The notes under the pieces were generated by a model, which was not told the DNA's origin, did no database searches, and was given only the letters and a program-made list of their open reading frames with translations. The translations under genes were made by a program, and so were the position numbers. Of a stretch of DNA of 64,000 nt, positions 1 through 8,531 are shown one piece after another. This DNA comes from Actinomadura luteofluorescens (GTDB lineage: Bacteria > Actinomycetota > Actinomycetes > Streptosporangiales > Streptosporangiaceae): assembly GCF_013409365.1 (NCBI RefSeq), contig NZ_JACCBA010000001.1:868001-932000 (forward strand). Reading direction: 5' to 3'. Each line of letters begins with the position of its first letter. Position 1 is the stretch's first letter.

Positions 1-2
1 GC

Positions 3-122
3 CGCCACAGCGCCCACCTGGCCCGGCTCCCCGTGTCCGACCTGTGCGACCAACTCCTGGAACGCATGGAACTCAGCGGCGAGGACGACGTCGCCCTCCT
101 CGCCCTCCGCGTCCCCGTATGA
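3..122 (+). CDS. SpoIIE/PP2C-type phosphatase, C-terminal end only
   Basis: The frame is open from the left edge and ends at TGA 120-122, giving the last 39 residues of a protein. It ends with GEDDVALLALRVPV. A Asp-Asp-(Val/Ile)-(Ala/Thr)-Leu-Leu-(Ala/Val) run close to the C-terminus is characteristic of actinobacterial SpoIIE-type serine/threonine phosphatases, where the Asp pair helps bind the catalytic metals. These enzymes usually act on anti-anti-sigma factors. The domain architecture upstream is outside the window, so the assignment rests on this motif alone. Confidence 0.6.
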   Translation, partial: RHSAHLARLPVSDLCDQLLERMELSGEDDVALLALRVPV

Positions 123-171
123 GGGCACAAGCCCTGCGCCCCGGCGACAGGGGTCGAGCGTGCGCCTCCGC

Positions 172-468
172 TCACAAGGGTTCGCTGACCCAGCGCCAAC
201 CCCCGTCGACATGACGCGCACTGATCAGCTGCGCGCTCCCGGAGTCCGCGACCTCGGCGATCATCCGGACCAGCCGGCGGTGGAAGTCCGCGGGCGGACG
301 GCCATCGCCCGACGACCCCTCCAACAAGGACACGCTGACCTTCGCCTCGTCGCGCAGCTGCACGGTCAGCCGGCCGGTCCTGTCCAGACGCAGGACAACG
401 ATCGCATCAGCACGGATCAGGTCGCCTTCAGCCGCCGAGATCCATACCTCCGGTGCGTTACCGCTCAT
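172..468 (-). CDS. hypothetical protein, 98 aa
   Basis: I do not recognise this small protein. From ATG 468 it reads MSGNAPEVWISAAEGDLIRA and continues with an alternating charged/hydrophobic pattern typical of a folded alpha/beta protein. There is no signal peptide or membrane segment. ATG 468 is preferred over GTG 477 because a GGAAGG sequence lies about 8 nt upstream of it, whereas it abuts the GTG. The gene is convergent with the phosphatase tail and is the last intact-looking gene before the scarred stretch that follows. A complementary-strand frame of similar length covers it but has a less protein-like composition. Confidence 0.6.
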   Translation of the reverse strand: MSGNAPEVWISAAEGDLIRADAIVVLRLDRTGRLTVQLRDEAKVSVSLLEGSSGDGRPPADFHRRLVRMIAEVADSGSAQLISARHVDGGWRWVSEPL

Positions 469-477
469 GAGCCCCAC

Positions 478-1241
478 CTTCCATGAGTCCAGGAGCCCGC
501 CTCACCCCCGAACCTAATGCGGGCCCCGCCCCGGACCCCTCGGCGCGCCGACGAAGAAGACACTGCCCACAGCCGGACGGCGCGGCAACAGCGCCCAGTC
601 CCCTCCTCCCTCCCCGGGAGCAGACCGGCCCAAGCCTCACCTCAAGGTCCCCACCCGCCCCACCGCCGTTGCCGTCGACCAGGTCGGCTCGCTACCTGCT
701 CGACGGTTCTGAACCAGGGCAGCACCACGCGACATGGCACGGTATAGAAATGGAGTTGGATGTGGACAGAGCAGTACACCCCGACACTAAGAGCACTGCT
801 CTGATATGAGATTTGCGGACTTTTAATCCGCAGGGTATTGCTGTCAGGGTCTCCTCGCCCACAGCGCCCGCTTCCGGGGACTATGGCGGCTGACGCGTTG
901 CCTCACCAACTCCATCGACACGCACACACGAATACCCACGGTGCATCAGAGGCGGAGAGGCCTCGGACCGTGATTTGTTCGTGGTAGAAGACCCTAGGCG
1001 GGGTGCCCTGGGGAGCCAATCAGGGAGCCACCGTGGTCGGACCCCTCTCGACTCCCCACGACTCCCCCGGAGATTTCCGCAGGTGAGAGGCTCCCCGATC
1101 GACTTCCATCGACCTTGATCGACTGGTCTTCTGTGCCGCTCGGTCAAAAGGTCCTCCCCGGTCACGATCAGCGGAATGGTGTCGGCCTCCCGCGTGATCC
1201 ACGGCTGGGCAGACTGGGGCGCGTGTGAGCAGGGGGCCCGG
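478..1241. other. gene-poor scarred interval
   Basis: I see no convincing gene here. The open frames have Arg/Pro/Ser-rich translations typical of non-coding GC-rich DNA. The interval holds a tRNA-Lys-like anticodon arm (815-831) and, at 1010-1033, a tandem GGGAGCCA motif. A close relative of that motif lies beyond the 3' end of the integrase pseudogene at 44612-44633. Together these suggest the remains of one or more integrated elements. Confidence 0.5.
815..831 (+). other. tRNA-Lys(UUU)-like anticodon arm, possible att-site remnant
   Basis: GCGGA-CTTTTAA-TCCGC forms a perfect 5-bp stem with a 7-nt loop whose central triplet is TTT, as in the anticodon arm of tRNA-Lys(UUU). The flanks contain no T-arm or acceptor stem, so it is not a functional tRNA gene. 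Tyrosine integrases often use an anticodon arm as the crossover core, so this could be a scar of past integration. A related sequence, CGGACCTTAGATCCGCAGGGT, occurs near 27386-27406. Confidence 0.35.
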
Positions 1242-1516
1242 TTAGTGGAGGCGGCGCCGCTGTCGCCGCGCCTCGGGCCGCGTCGCGCGGATCGCCCGGA
1301 CCAGGCAGGCGTGGGCGTCAGAGTCGACCAACGCCGCCAGCAGCGCCCGATCCACCGCAGTGAACCGCATCCTCTTCCCGGCCAGTGGCGCTCCAGCACG
1401 GCGATCTGGGGCCCCAACACCAAGATTTCGGCGTCCTTGTCCCGATCGGTCATCGGGAGAAGGCGGAGGGCCGCGAAGGTGTTCGCCACGGTCAAGTAGG
1501 CCAGTCGCAACAGCAA
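1242..1516 (-). pseudogene. integrase-core transposase, N-terminal fragment, frameshifted
   Basis: From ATG 1516 the translation runs MLLRLAYLTVANTFAALRLL, then DRDKDAEILVLGPQIAVLER. This closely follows the conserved N-terminus of a family of integrase-core (DDE) transposases common in actinomycetes, where the second block normally reads DAEIL.LRHQ..VLERQL. The frame then shifts. The neighbouring frame carries RFTAVDRALLAAL, the next conserved block, and the similarity fades before the catalytic core. The gene is therefore a frameshifted, truncated relic. It lies in a gene-poor stretch with other signs of insertion and loss. Confidence 0.5.
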
Positions 1517-1620
1517 AGCCGCTCATCATCTCGCGACGACCGCCTCGCCCCCGTCGCTGCGAACCGATTAAGCCTTGCGCCAGAACCCACGCCCTGCAGG
1601 TCTCACCTGCACGGACGTAA

Positions 1621-1830
1621 TTTCGGCAGGTACAGGACTGCCAGCCAGCACGTTCTCTGGCTGATCGGCCAACCGACGCCACGCTCACCGAGGATCGCCG
1701 GCGTGCGGCGTGCTGCGCCGCGCTCCTGCCGGCCAGGGTCGACGCCGGCGTTCTCAGCGCCAACGAGGTCGCTGCTCTGGCCCTACTGGTGGACAGATCG
1801 CTGGGGAGCGAGAACTTGATCGCGAAGTGA
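1621..1830 (+). pseudogene. possible gene remnant, unknown function
   Basis: An open stretch without a good start codon ends at TGA 1828-1830. Its end reads VDAGVLSANEVAALALLVDR followed by SLGSENLIAK, which looks like the helical C-terminus of a real protein and not like random GC-rich translation. A stop lies just before 1621. I cannot name the family. It may be the surviving end of a gene disrupted by the same events that fragmented the transposase gene next to it. Confidence 0.2.
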
Positions 1831-2020
1831 GCCGCCAGGCGAGCCGGAGCGATGCCAGCGATCGCCGCATTGCCGTTGAAGGGAGGCGCGCCAGCGCCGA
1901 CCGCCGAGAGCAATGCGATAAGCCCGTCCGGGATCGGCCAGCCGGGTCCTTGGGGCGGGGAAACGGGGGACGATTTCTTGGGTCGTGGGAATCTCATGCG
2001 GTGGTTGCGGAGAGGTGGCC

Positions 2021-4861
2021 GTGGGGGGACCGGATTTCCTCATCGGGCGGGATGCGGAGCTCGGCAGATTGACGGAGGTTCTGGAGCGGGGCGTCGGGGG
2101 TTCGCGGGAGATCGTCTTCCTGGAGGGTGAGCCGGGGATCGGTAAGACGTTCCTGCTGGAGGCGCTGCTCGCGCGGGCGCGGGGGCGGGGTGCGCGGACA
2201 TTGTCGGGGACGGCGGACGCGATGGGCGGGAGTCGGCCGTTCGGGGCGCTCGCGGAGGCGCTGGCGGCGCCGGCGGGGGACGGGCTGCTGGCGCCGGACG
2301 CGGGGGGTGCCGAGGACGGGGTGCCCGTGCCGGCGGGGAGTCCGGCGGAGAAGGGGCTGCGCGGGCTTCAGGTGATCGAGGGTCTGCTGGCGGGGTTGGA
2401 GCGGCTGGCGGCGGAGGGGCCGGTGGTGCTCGCGCTGGAGGATCTGCATTGGGCGGATCAGGAGACGCTGCGGGCGTTCGACGCGGTCGTCCGGCATCTG
2501 GGGTCGTCGCCGCTGCTGCTGGTGGGAACGTTCCGTGCTCGTCCGCGGAGTGCGGAGTTGGCGGCGCTGCTCGACCGGGTGACGTCGCGCGGGGCGGAGG
2601 TGCTGCGGGTGGAGCGTCTGGGCGAGGAGGCGATCGGCGCGCTGTGCGAGCGGGTGCTGGGGGCGCCACCGTCGCGGGCGCTGCGGCGGCGGTTGGCGGC
2701 GGCGGGCGGGAATCCACTGTTCGCGGTGCAGTTGCTGCGGGCGTTGCAGGAGCAGGGGGCGGTGGTGGTGGGCGATGGTGTCGCGGACGGCGGGGACGGT
2801 CCACTGCCGCCGAGCCTGCGGCAGGTGATCGTGCGGCGGTTCGGGCAGTTGCCCGCGGCGACGGTGGAGCTGCTGCAGATCGCGTCGGTGCTGGGGACGT
2901 CGTTCGCGCCGGGTGATCTCGCGACGGTACTGGACAGGCCGCTGGCGGGGTTGCTGCCGCAGTTGAACGACGCGGTGTCGCACGGGCTGGTCGGGGATCG
3001 CGGGGACGTGCTGGCGTTCCGGCATCCGATGATGCGGGACGCGCTGTACGAGAGTTTGCCGTCGGCGATCCGGCGGCGGCTGCATCATGAGGCGGGGGAG
3101 GCGCTCGCGGCGGCGGGGGCGCCGGCCGCGCAGGTGGCGGTGCAGCTCGCGGAGGGTGCGCAGCCGGGTGATCCGGAGGCGATCGCGTGGCTGCGGAAGG
3201 CGGCGGAGGAGGTGTCGGCGTACTCGGTGGGGACGGCCGTCCGGTTGCTGGAGCGGGGGTTGGAGTTGGCGAGCGGCGACGGGGCGCGCGGTGCCGCGGT
3301 GCGCGCGGACCTGGTGCCGCTGCTGGGGTTGGAGGGGCGGTTCGCGGAGGCGCGGGAGCTGGCGGCGGCGATCCCGGCGGGGTGCCTGTCGGTGGAGGAC
3401 GAGATCCGGTTGCGGAGCGGGCAGGCGCGGGCGCTGTCGCGGCAGGGGCGCTGGGCGGAGGCGGCGCGGGCGTTAGGCGCGATCGCGGAGCTGGTGCCCG
3501 GTGGCGCGGTGCGGGCGTTGTTCGAGGCGCGAACCGCCTACGCGCTGATCTTCGCGGGGGATGTCGCGGGCGGGCGGGCGCGGGCGGAGCGGATCCGAGA
3601 CGCGGCGCTGGGGCCGGAGTACGAGCAGGCGCTCGGCGCGGCGGTGACGACGCTGGCGCTGGCGCTGGCCGCGGAGGGGAAGTTGAAGGAGGCGCTGGAT
3701 CTCGGCGAGCGGGGCCTGGTCGCGGTCGGGGATTCGCGGCCCGCGCCTGGAGCGTTCCTGTTCCCGCACATCCCGGTCGGGTTCGTGCTGCTGGACGCGG
3801 ACCGTCCGGACGACGCGGAGCGGGTGCTGAACGAGGGGCACGCGCTCATGGAGGAGGTCGGCGCGCTGAGTTTCCGGCCGTACGTGCCGGGTGTGAAGGC
3901 GCTCCGGGGGTTCCATTTCGGCGACTGGGAGACGGCGCTGGCGGAGGCGGAGTCCGGTCTCGTGATGGACGAGGAGATCGGCACCCGCTGGCTGTTCTTC
4001 GCCGAGACGGTGATCGGCCGGATCGCGCTGGCGCGGGACGATCTGCGGACGGCGGGGCGGATGGCGGCGAAGACGGAGGCGGCGCTGGCGGCGGCCGACG
4101 CGCCCGAGTTCGCGACCGGGCGGGGCTGGTCGCTGTGGATCGGGGCGCTGCTGCTGGAGGCGAGGGGCGAGGCGGACGCGGCTGCGCGGGCGGCGGCGCG
4201 GGCGTGGCGGGCGCTGAACGGCTGCCGGATGCTCGGCAACCGGCTGCCCGCACTGGACGCGGTACGGCTCGCGGCGGCGGTCGGTGACGGGCGGGTCGCG
4301 GACACCGTCACCGATGAGGTCGCCGAGTACGCGGAGCACGCGGGCACGTCGACCGCGGAGGGCCTCCGGCTGCACTGCGAGGGGCTGGCCCGCGGTGACA
4401 CGGATGCGCTGGTGTCGTCGGTGGAGGCATACCGGGAGGGTGCGCGCGGGTTCGAGCACGGGCTGGCAGCGGAGAGCGCCGCGGTGGCGCTGGCCCGGGA
4501 CGGCCGGGCGGCGGACGCGCGGCGGATGCTCGCCGAGGCGTTGGAGCGCTACGAGGCGCTGGGGGCGCGGCGGGAGGCGGCCCGCGCCACCGCCGCGCTG
4601 CGGGCGCTCGGGGTGCGGCCCGGGGCACGGCGGCGGCGCGTGGACCGTCCGGCGCACGGGTGGCAGGCGCTGACGCCGACGGAGCGGAACATCGCCGTGC
4701 TGATCGCCGAGGGGCTCACGAACCCGCAGATCGCCGAGCGCGTGTTCATCTCGCGGTACACCGTGGAGACGCATCTGAAGCGGGTGTTCGCGAAGATGCG
4801 GGTGCGCAGCCGCGCCGAACTCGCCGCGCTCGTCGTCGCCCGCGCCCCGCGTCCCGACTAG
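2021..4861 (+). CDS. LAL-family LuxR transcriptional regulator (AAA/TPR/HTH), 946 aa
   Basis: This is a large ATP-binding LuxR (LAL/MalT-like) regulator. An N-terminal AAA module has Walker A GEPGIGKT near residue 40 and Walker B LALEDLHWAD near residue 138. It is followed by a long Ala/Leu/Glu-rich helical region of TPR type, and a C-terminal LuxR DNA-binding domain carrying LTPTERNIAVLIAEG and NPQIAERVFISRYTVETHLK. GTG 2021 is chosen because GGAGAGG lies 5 nt upstream; GTG 1985 and GTG 2015 are in-frame alternatives. The codons are strongly G-ended. The gene converges on the six-giant-gene operon and is the obvious candidate to regulate it, but nothing in the sequence proves that. The inducer is unknown. 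Confidence 0.9.
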   Translation: MGGPDFLIGRDAELGRLTEVLERGVGGSREIVFLEGEPGIGKTFLLEALLARARGRGARTLSGTADAMGGSRPFGALAEALAAPAGDGLLAPDAGGAEDGVPVPAGSPAEKGLRGLQVIEGLLAGLERLAAEGPVVLALEDLHWADQETLRAFDAVVRHLGSSPLLLVGTFRARPRSAELAALLDRVTSRGAEVLRVERLGEEAIGALCERVLGAPPSRALRRRLAAAGGNPLFAVQLLRALQEQGAVVVGDGVADGGDGPLPPSLRQVIVRRFGQLPAATVELLQIASVLGTSFAPGDLATVLDRPLAGLLPQLNDAVSHGLVGDRGDVLAFRHPMMRDALYESLPSAIRRRLHHEAGEALAAAGAPAAQVAVQLAEGAQPGDPEAIAWLRKAAEEVSAYSVGTAVRLLERGLELASGDGARGAAVRADLVPLLGLEGRFAEARELAAAIPAGCLSVEDEIRLRSGQARALSRQGRWAEAARALGAIAELVPGGAVRALFEARTAYALIFAGDVAGGRARAERIRDAALGPEYEQALGAAVTTLALALAAEGKLKEALDLGERGLVAVGDSRPAPGAFLFPHIPVGFVLLDADRPDDAERVLNEGHALMEEVGALSFRPYVPGVKALRGFHFGDWETALAEAESGLVMDEEIGTRWLFFAETVIGRIALARDDLRTAGRMAAKTEAALAAADAPEFATGRGWSLWIGALLLEARGEADAAARAAARAWRALNGCRMLGNRLPALDAVRLAAAVGDGRVADTVTDEVAEYAEHAGTSTAEGLRLHCEGLARGDTDALVSSVEAYREGARGFEHGLAAESAAVALARDGRAADARRMLAEALERYEALGARREAARATAALRALGVRPGARRRRVDRPAHGWQALTPTERNIAVLIAEGLTNPQIAERVFISRYTVETHLKRVFAKMRVRSRAELAALVVARAPRPD

Positions 4862-4862
4862 C

Positions 4863-4900
4863 GCGTGTCCCCGGGCCGGCCGCCCGGCTGCGGGACACGC
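4863..4900. terminator. bidirectional hairpin terminator
   Basis: GCGTGTCCC (4863-4871) pairs perfectly with GGGACACGC (4892-4900), and the loop is itself GC-rich and self-complementary. It fills almost exactly the 40-nt gap between two convergent genes. There is no long T-tract, as is usual for actinobacterial terminators. Confidence 0.7.
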
Positions 4901-4901
4901 C

Positions 4902-6608
4902 TCAGTGCGTGCCCTTGGGGACTTCGGCGGCGAGTTCGTCCAGGTCGGCGCGGACGGCCTTGACCTCCCAGTAGAACCCGTGGTCCGCGGGGGCGCCGTC
5001 CACGGTGCGGACGGCGAACCGGCCGTCCGCCACCGCGGACGCGGCGAGTGGCGACAGTGGTTCGTCGGCCTCGAACTTCGGGGTGAGCTGGACGGTGCGG
5101 CCGTCCGGGCGGGTGAGCGCCTCGAAGTAGCCGGGCAGTTCGACGGTGGCCTTGCCATCCGCGAGCCGGCCTTCACCGCGGTAGTAGACGGCGTACTCGG
5201 GTCCTTCGACGGCGGCGTGGACGAGGTCGCGTTCGGCGGGCTCGACCGGGTGGTCGATGAGGAAGTGCTTGGCGCCCGCCCAGAGGTTGCCGTCGGCCAT
5301 CAGCTTGATCGGCCAGTTGTCGCGCTCGTAGCTGCCGACATAGACGGCGCCGTCGGCGAACAGGTCGAACGTGCTGATGCCGCCGCCGCTCCAGGACGGC
5401 TTGGTGTGGGCGCCGACGGTGAGCGTCCCGGCGGCCGGGGAGCCGCCGCCCCAGTCGGCGTTGATGTGGACGCCGCCCTTGTTCAGCAGGTAGAGGCGCT
5501 CCTCCCCCGCGATGTGCAGCCGCCCCTGGCCGAGGATGGCCTTGCCGGGCGCGTGGTACACGTCCTGCGCGAGCAGGTTCGCCTGGACGGTGAGGTCGCC
5601 GCGCGCCACGACGGCGTTCTCGAACGTGGTGCCGCCGCGGACGGTCAGCGCGTTGCCCCGTCCGACGATCGCGGCGGCGGTGACGTCGCGCGCGTGCAGG
5701 TCGGCGTAGGGGCGGGAGCCGAAGGCGTAGTCGAGGGAGGGCCAGTTGGTGCTGGGGTCGATGAGCTCGAAGCCGCGCCCGGCGCGGAAGGAGAGTTGGC
5801 CGTGCTGGACGCCGTGGCCCCAGAAGCCGAGCGCGGAGACGACCTGGCCGCTGTTGACGGTCGTGCCGTTGATCGAGCCGAGGTGGAGCATGCCGCCGGA
5901 GATGCGGAGCCGTTCGGCGCCGCCCTGGAGGAAGTCGATCGTGTCGCCGGCGTCGTTGTTGACGCCGATGAGCAGGGTCGTCTCCTCACCGCCGCGGACG
6001 TAGTAGCGGAGGAACGCCTCGTCGCCGGAGCCGCCGCCGGGGTCGGAGGGCCACTGGATGCCGGAGCGGCGGGTGTTCCCGGCCGTCGGTGTGATCGCGC
6101 CGCTGAGCACGCGGAGCCCGGCGGCGGCGCGGGACGAGGTGTCGACCGTCACGGTGCCGCCCTGCCGGGTGACGGACGCGAGGACGAGCGAGCGGCCCGG
6201 GTCGGACGGCGGGGACGCCGCGAACCTCAGCAGCCCCTCCTCGGTGAGGCGGGTCGCGCGGGCGACGCCGCCGTCGCCGTTGACGTCGGTCTCCCGTTCC
6301 AGCAGCGTGAGCGTCAGGACGTGCGTGCCGTCGCCGGGGAGCGTGAGGCGGGTGTCGTCGGGCAGCACGATCGGCATGCCGTCGGCGTCCACGGCGACGC
6401 CGGCGGTGACGACGACGTCGCCGCCCGCGGGGTTGACCGCCAGCCCGGACAGCACGCCGGAGGGCGACTGGGCGCGGGTCAGCAGGTTCTGCCGGGACAG
6501 CAGGTAGTCGAGGCCCTGCGCGAGGTCGGCCGCGCGCAGGAACTGGTAGTCGAAGTAGCGCGGCCGGGCCATCGGCAGGGCCGTGCCGTTCCGCCAGGTG
6601 ATGGTCAT
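4902..6608 (-). CDS. tail-fibre-like beta-rich protein, 568 aa
   Basis: The first ~90 residues contain RPRYFDYQFLRAADL and a segment on 'values' and 'defaults' (PAGGDVVVTAGVAVDADGMP), similar in style to N-terminal parts of phage or particle fibre proteins. The middle is a Gly/Thr/Val-rich repetitive beta region (SGGMLHLGSINGTT, ALTVRGGTTFENAVVARGDL), which suggests a trimeric beta-fibre. The C-terminus has KHFLIDHPVEPAERDLVHAA then VEGPEYAVYYRGEG, a block I associate with tail-fibre-like ends. There is no signal peptide. It is the last gene of the giant operon, 48 nt after the preceding stop, with GGAG upstream of ATG 6608. A role as a surface or particle appendage is inference. Confidence 0.6.
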   Translation of the reverse strand: MTITWRNGTALPMARPRYFDYQFLRAADLAQGLDYLLSRQNLLTRAQSPSGVLSGLAVNPAGGDVVVTAGVAVDADGMPIVLPDDTRLTLPGDGTHVLTLTLLERETDVNGDGGVARATRLTEEGLLRFAASPPSDPGRSLVLASVTRQGGTVTVDTSSRAAAGLRVLSGAITPTAGNTRRSGIQWPSDPGGGSGDEAFLRYYVRGGEETTLLIGVNNDAGDTIDFLQGGAERLRISGGMLHLGSINGTTVNSGQVVSALGFWGHGVQHGQLSFRAGRGFELIDPSTNWPSLDYAFGSRPYADLHARDVTAAAIVGRGNALTVRGGTTFENAVVARGDLTVQANLLAQDVYHAPGKAILGQGRLHIAGEERLYLLNKGGVHINADWGGGSPAAGTLTVGAHTKPSWSGGGISTFDLFADGAVYVGSYERDNWPIKLMADGNLWAGAKHFLIDHPVEPAERDLVHAAVEGPEYAVYYRGEGRLADGKATVELPGYFEALTRPDGRTVQLTPKFEADEPLSPLAASAVADGRFAVRTVDGAPADHGFYWEVKAVRADLDELAAEVPKGTH

Positions 6609-6656
6609 CGGTGTCTCCAGGAAGGTCGGTGGTGGGAGGGCTTCGCCCGGGGACGG

Positions 6657-8531
6657 TCAGCGGGGCGCGACGGCGTCGTAGCGCAGGCCGCTGGAGGCGG
6701 TGCCGCCGCCGGTGCGCTTGGCGCGGGCGAGCCACAGGTGCACCGAGCCGTCGGTCCAGCGGGCGAGCCGCCACTCGCGGACGACGCGGAGCCCGGCCCG
6801 TCCGACCTCCTCCTCGGGGACGGCGAGCCTCACCACCCGTCCGGTGTCGGGGGCGAGGGTCCAGTCGAGGACGCGGCTGTGGCCGATGATCGGCACGGGG
6901 GCCCCGCCCCGGGTGGGCTGCTGGAGCGGGACGCGCCGGAGGCGGACGCCGTCCGGCCGGCCGTCCTCCGGCGTCGGGACCAGCGGAACCCAGTTCTCCG
7001 GCACGGTCGTGGCGAAGGTGTAGGTCAGCTCGGGGAGTCCGGGGACGTCGGCGCGGGCCGGCACCCGGGCGCGCGGCACCTGGCCGTCCCGGTCGATGGG
7101 CTCGCCGGTGGCGCCGGTGACCGTCCGCTCGACGGCCCAGGCGAGGTTGGCGGTCTCGTCGCGCAGGAACCGCACCTCCTCGACGGGCGCCGAGGACAGC
7201 GTCGAGGACGTCGTCGGCGGCAGGACGAGCAGCGGCGACGGCGATTCGCCGCGGGCCGACGCGGGCCGGAACAGCCCCCAGCCCTGGCTGGTGCCGCCGC
7301 CGGGGCCCGTCGCGGGCACCAGCGTGCGGACGCCGAAGCTGTCGGTGACGACCAGCGAGCGGATCCGGGTGACCGAGCCGCTCGGCACGTCCACGGGGAT
7401 GACGAAGTGGTCGTTGCCGTAGACGGTGGCGTACTCCACCAGGACCATCCGGGCCAGGTCGGTCGGGCCGGCGCCGATCCGGCCGAGGTTGACGTCGGCG
7501 TCCTCCATCTCCCAGAACCGCGTCGCGGGCATGCCGGGGTAGGCGGCGCGAGTGGGGACGACGACCCGCGTGCGCCGCTCGGTGTCGGACGGCGCGTGCA
7601 GCGACGCGTCGGGGTCGTGGTCGAGGTGGTACCAGTCGAGCCGGTCGCCGCCGTACTCGGGCGCGGTCAGGACGGTCTCGCCGCCGGAGCCGGTGGCGGC
7701 GACCGCGAAGGCGTACTCCATCCGCTCCCGCTGCCAGGTGCGGACGTCCGGGCCGGGGGTGTCGACCAGCGGCAGGAATCCGTCCGGCGGCCACGGCGGG
7801 TCCTGCGCGGCGCCGCCGGGTGCGGGCGCCAGCACGCCGGGCAGCCGCATCAGGTGGCCCGGGTCGGAGGTGCCGGAGGGCCGCTCCCCCACCTGGAGCC
7901 AGTCCAGCCAGCCGGTGACGGCCGCGGTGACGGAGGCCGTCAGCTCGGCCGGGACGTTGACCGAGCCGGGGAACGCGCCCTTGGCGTAGTCGCGGAGCAC
8001 GTCCGTGCCGTGCGGTGCCCGGCCCGCCATGATCCGCAGGTAGCCGGCCGTCGTCTCGTCGGCGGCGGACGGGCCGTCCGCGGGCGGCCCCGGGATCGGG
8101 TAGCGGGCGACGACGGCCGCGCGCACCGCCCCGGCGCCGTGCTCGGACAGGAGGCGGAGCAGCTCCTGCCCGATCTCGGCGGCCCAGCGCAGGTCGTGGG
8201 CGCCGCCGGTGTCCTCGGCCTCGACGACCGCCTCCAGCGGCCGCGCCGCTGGCATCGGCGCCGCCGGGCCGCCGGCGGGCCCGTACCGCACCTCGGTGAA
8301 GCGCGCGGACTCGACGTCGAGCCTGGCGAGGACGGGGCTGCCCGCGTCCTCGCCCTGGAACTCGCCGAGCTGCCACTGCCGGGCGAGGAACCAGAGCGGG
8401 TCGGCGGTGCGGGCCTCCAGCGCGGGGCTGAGGTCCTCGGCGCGGGTGCGCGGCTCCAGTCGGCTCCAGGTGGTGATCGACGGGACGTGTGGTGGCTTCT
8501 CGGCGTCCGGGAGGAGGTCGGGAACGGTCAT
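6657..8531 (-). CDS. conserved protein of unknown function, 624 aa
   Basis: The start ATG 8531 overlaps the stop of the upstream gene by 4 nt (ATGA), indicating translational coupling. The N-terminus carries a compact Trp-rich signature, [20 protein letters not shown] followed by [21 protein letters not shown] take this as a conserved family motif but cannot attach a biochemical function to it. The rest is mixed alpha/beta, with a region ([20 protein letters not shown]) resembling a structural beta domain. There are no transmembrane helices, signal peptide or recognised catalytic motif. Its fixed place between two other giant genes suggests a structural or scaffold role in a common complex; this is inference. 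Confidence 0.65.
   Translation of the reverse strand: MTVPDLLPDAEKPPHVPSITTWSRLEPRTRAEDLSPALEARTADPLWFLARQWQLGEFQGEDAGSPVLARLDVESARFTEVRYGPAGGPAAPMPAARPLEAVVEAEDTGGAHDLRWAAEIGQELLRLLSEHGAGAVRAAVVARYPIPGPPADGPSAADETTAGYLRIMAGRAPHGTDVLRDYAKGAFPGSVNVPAELTASVTAAVTGWLDWLQVGERPSGTSDPGHLMRLPGVLAPAPGGAAQDPPWPPDGFLPLVDTPGPDVRTWQRERMEYAFAVAATGSGGETVLTAPEYGGDRLDWYHLDHDPDASLHAPSDTERRTRVVVPTRAAYPGMPATRFWEMEDADVNLGRIGAGPTDLARMVLVEYATVYGNDHFVIPVDVPSGSVTRIRSLVVTDSFGVRTLVPATGPGGGTSQGWGLFRPASARGESPSPLLVLPPTTSSTLSSAPVEEVRFLRDETANLAWAVERTVTGATGEPIDRDGQVPRARVPARADVPGLPELTYTFATTVPENWVPLVPTPEDGRPDGVRLRRVPLQQPTRGGAPVPIIGHSRVLDWTLAPDTGRVVRLAVPEEEVGRAGLRVVREWRLARWTDGSVHLWLARAKRTGGGTASSGLRYDAVAPR

Noticed and set aside
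483..809. Small plus-strand coding region
   Set aside because: The translation is dominated by Pro, Arg and Ser with no ribosome site, and no family resemblance.
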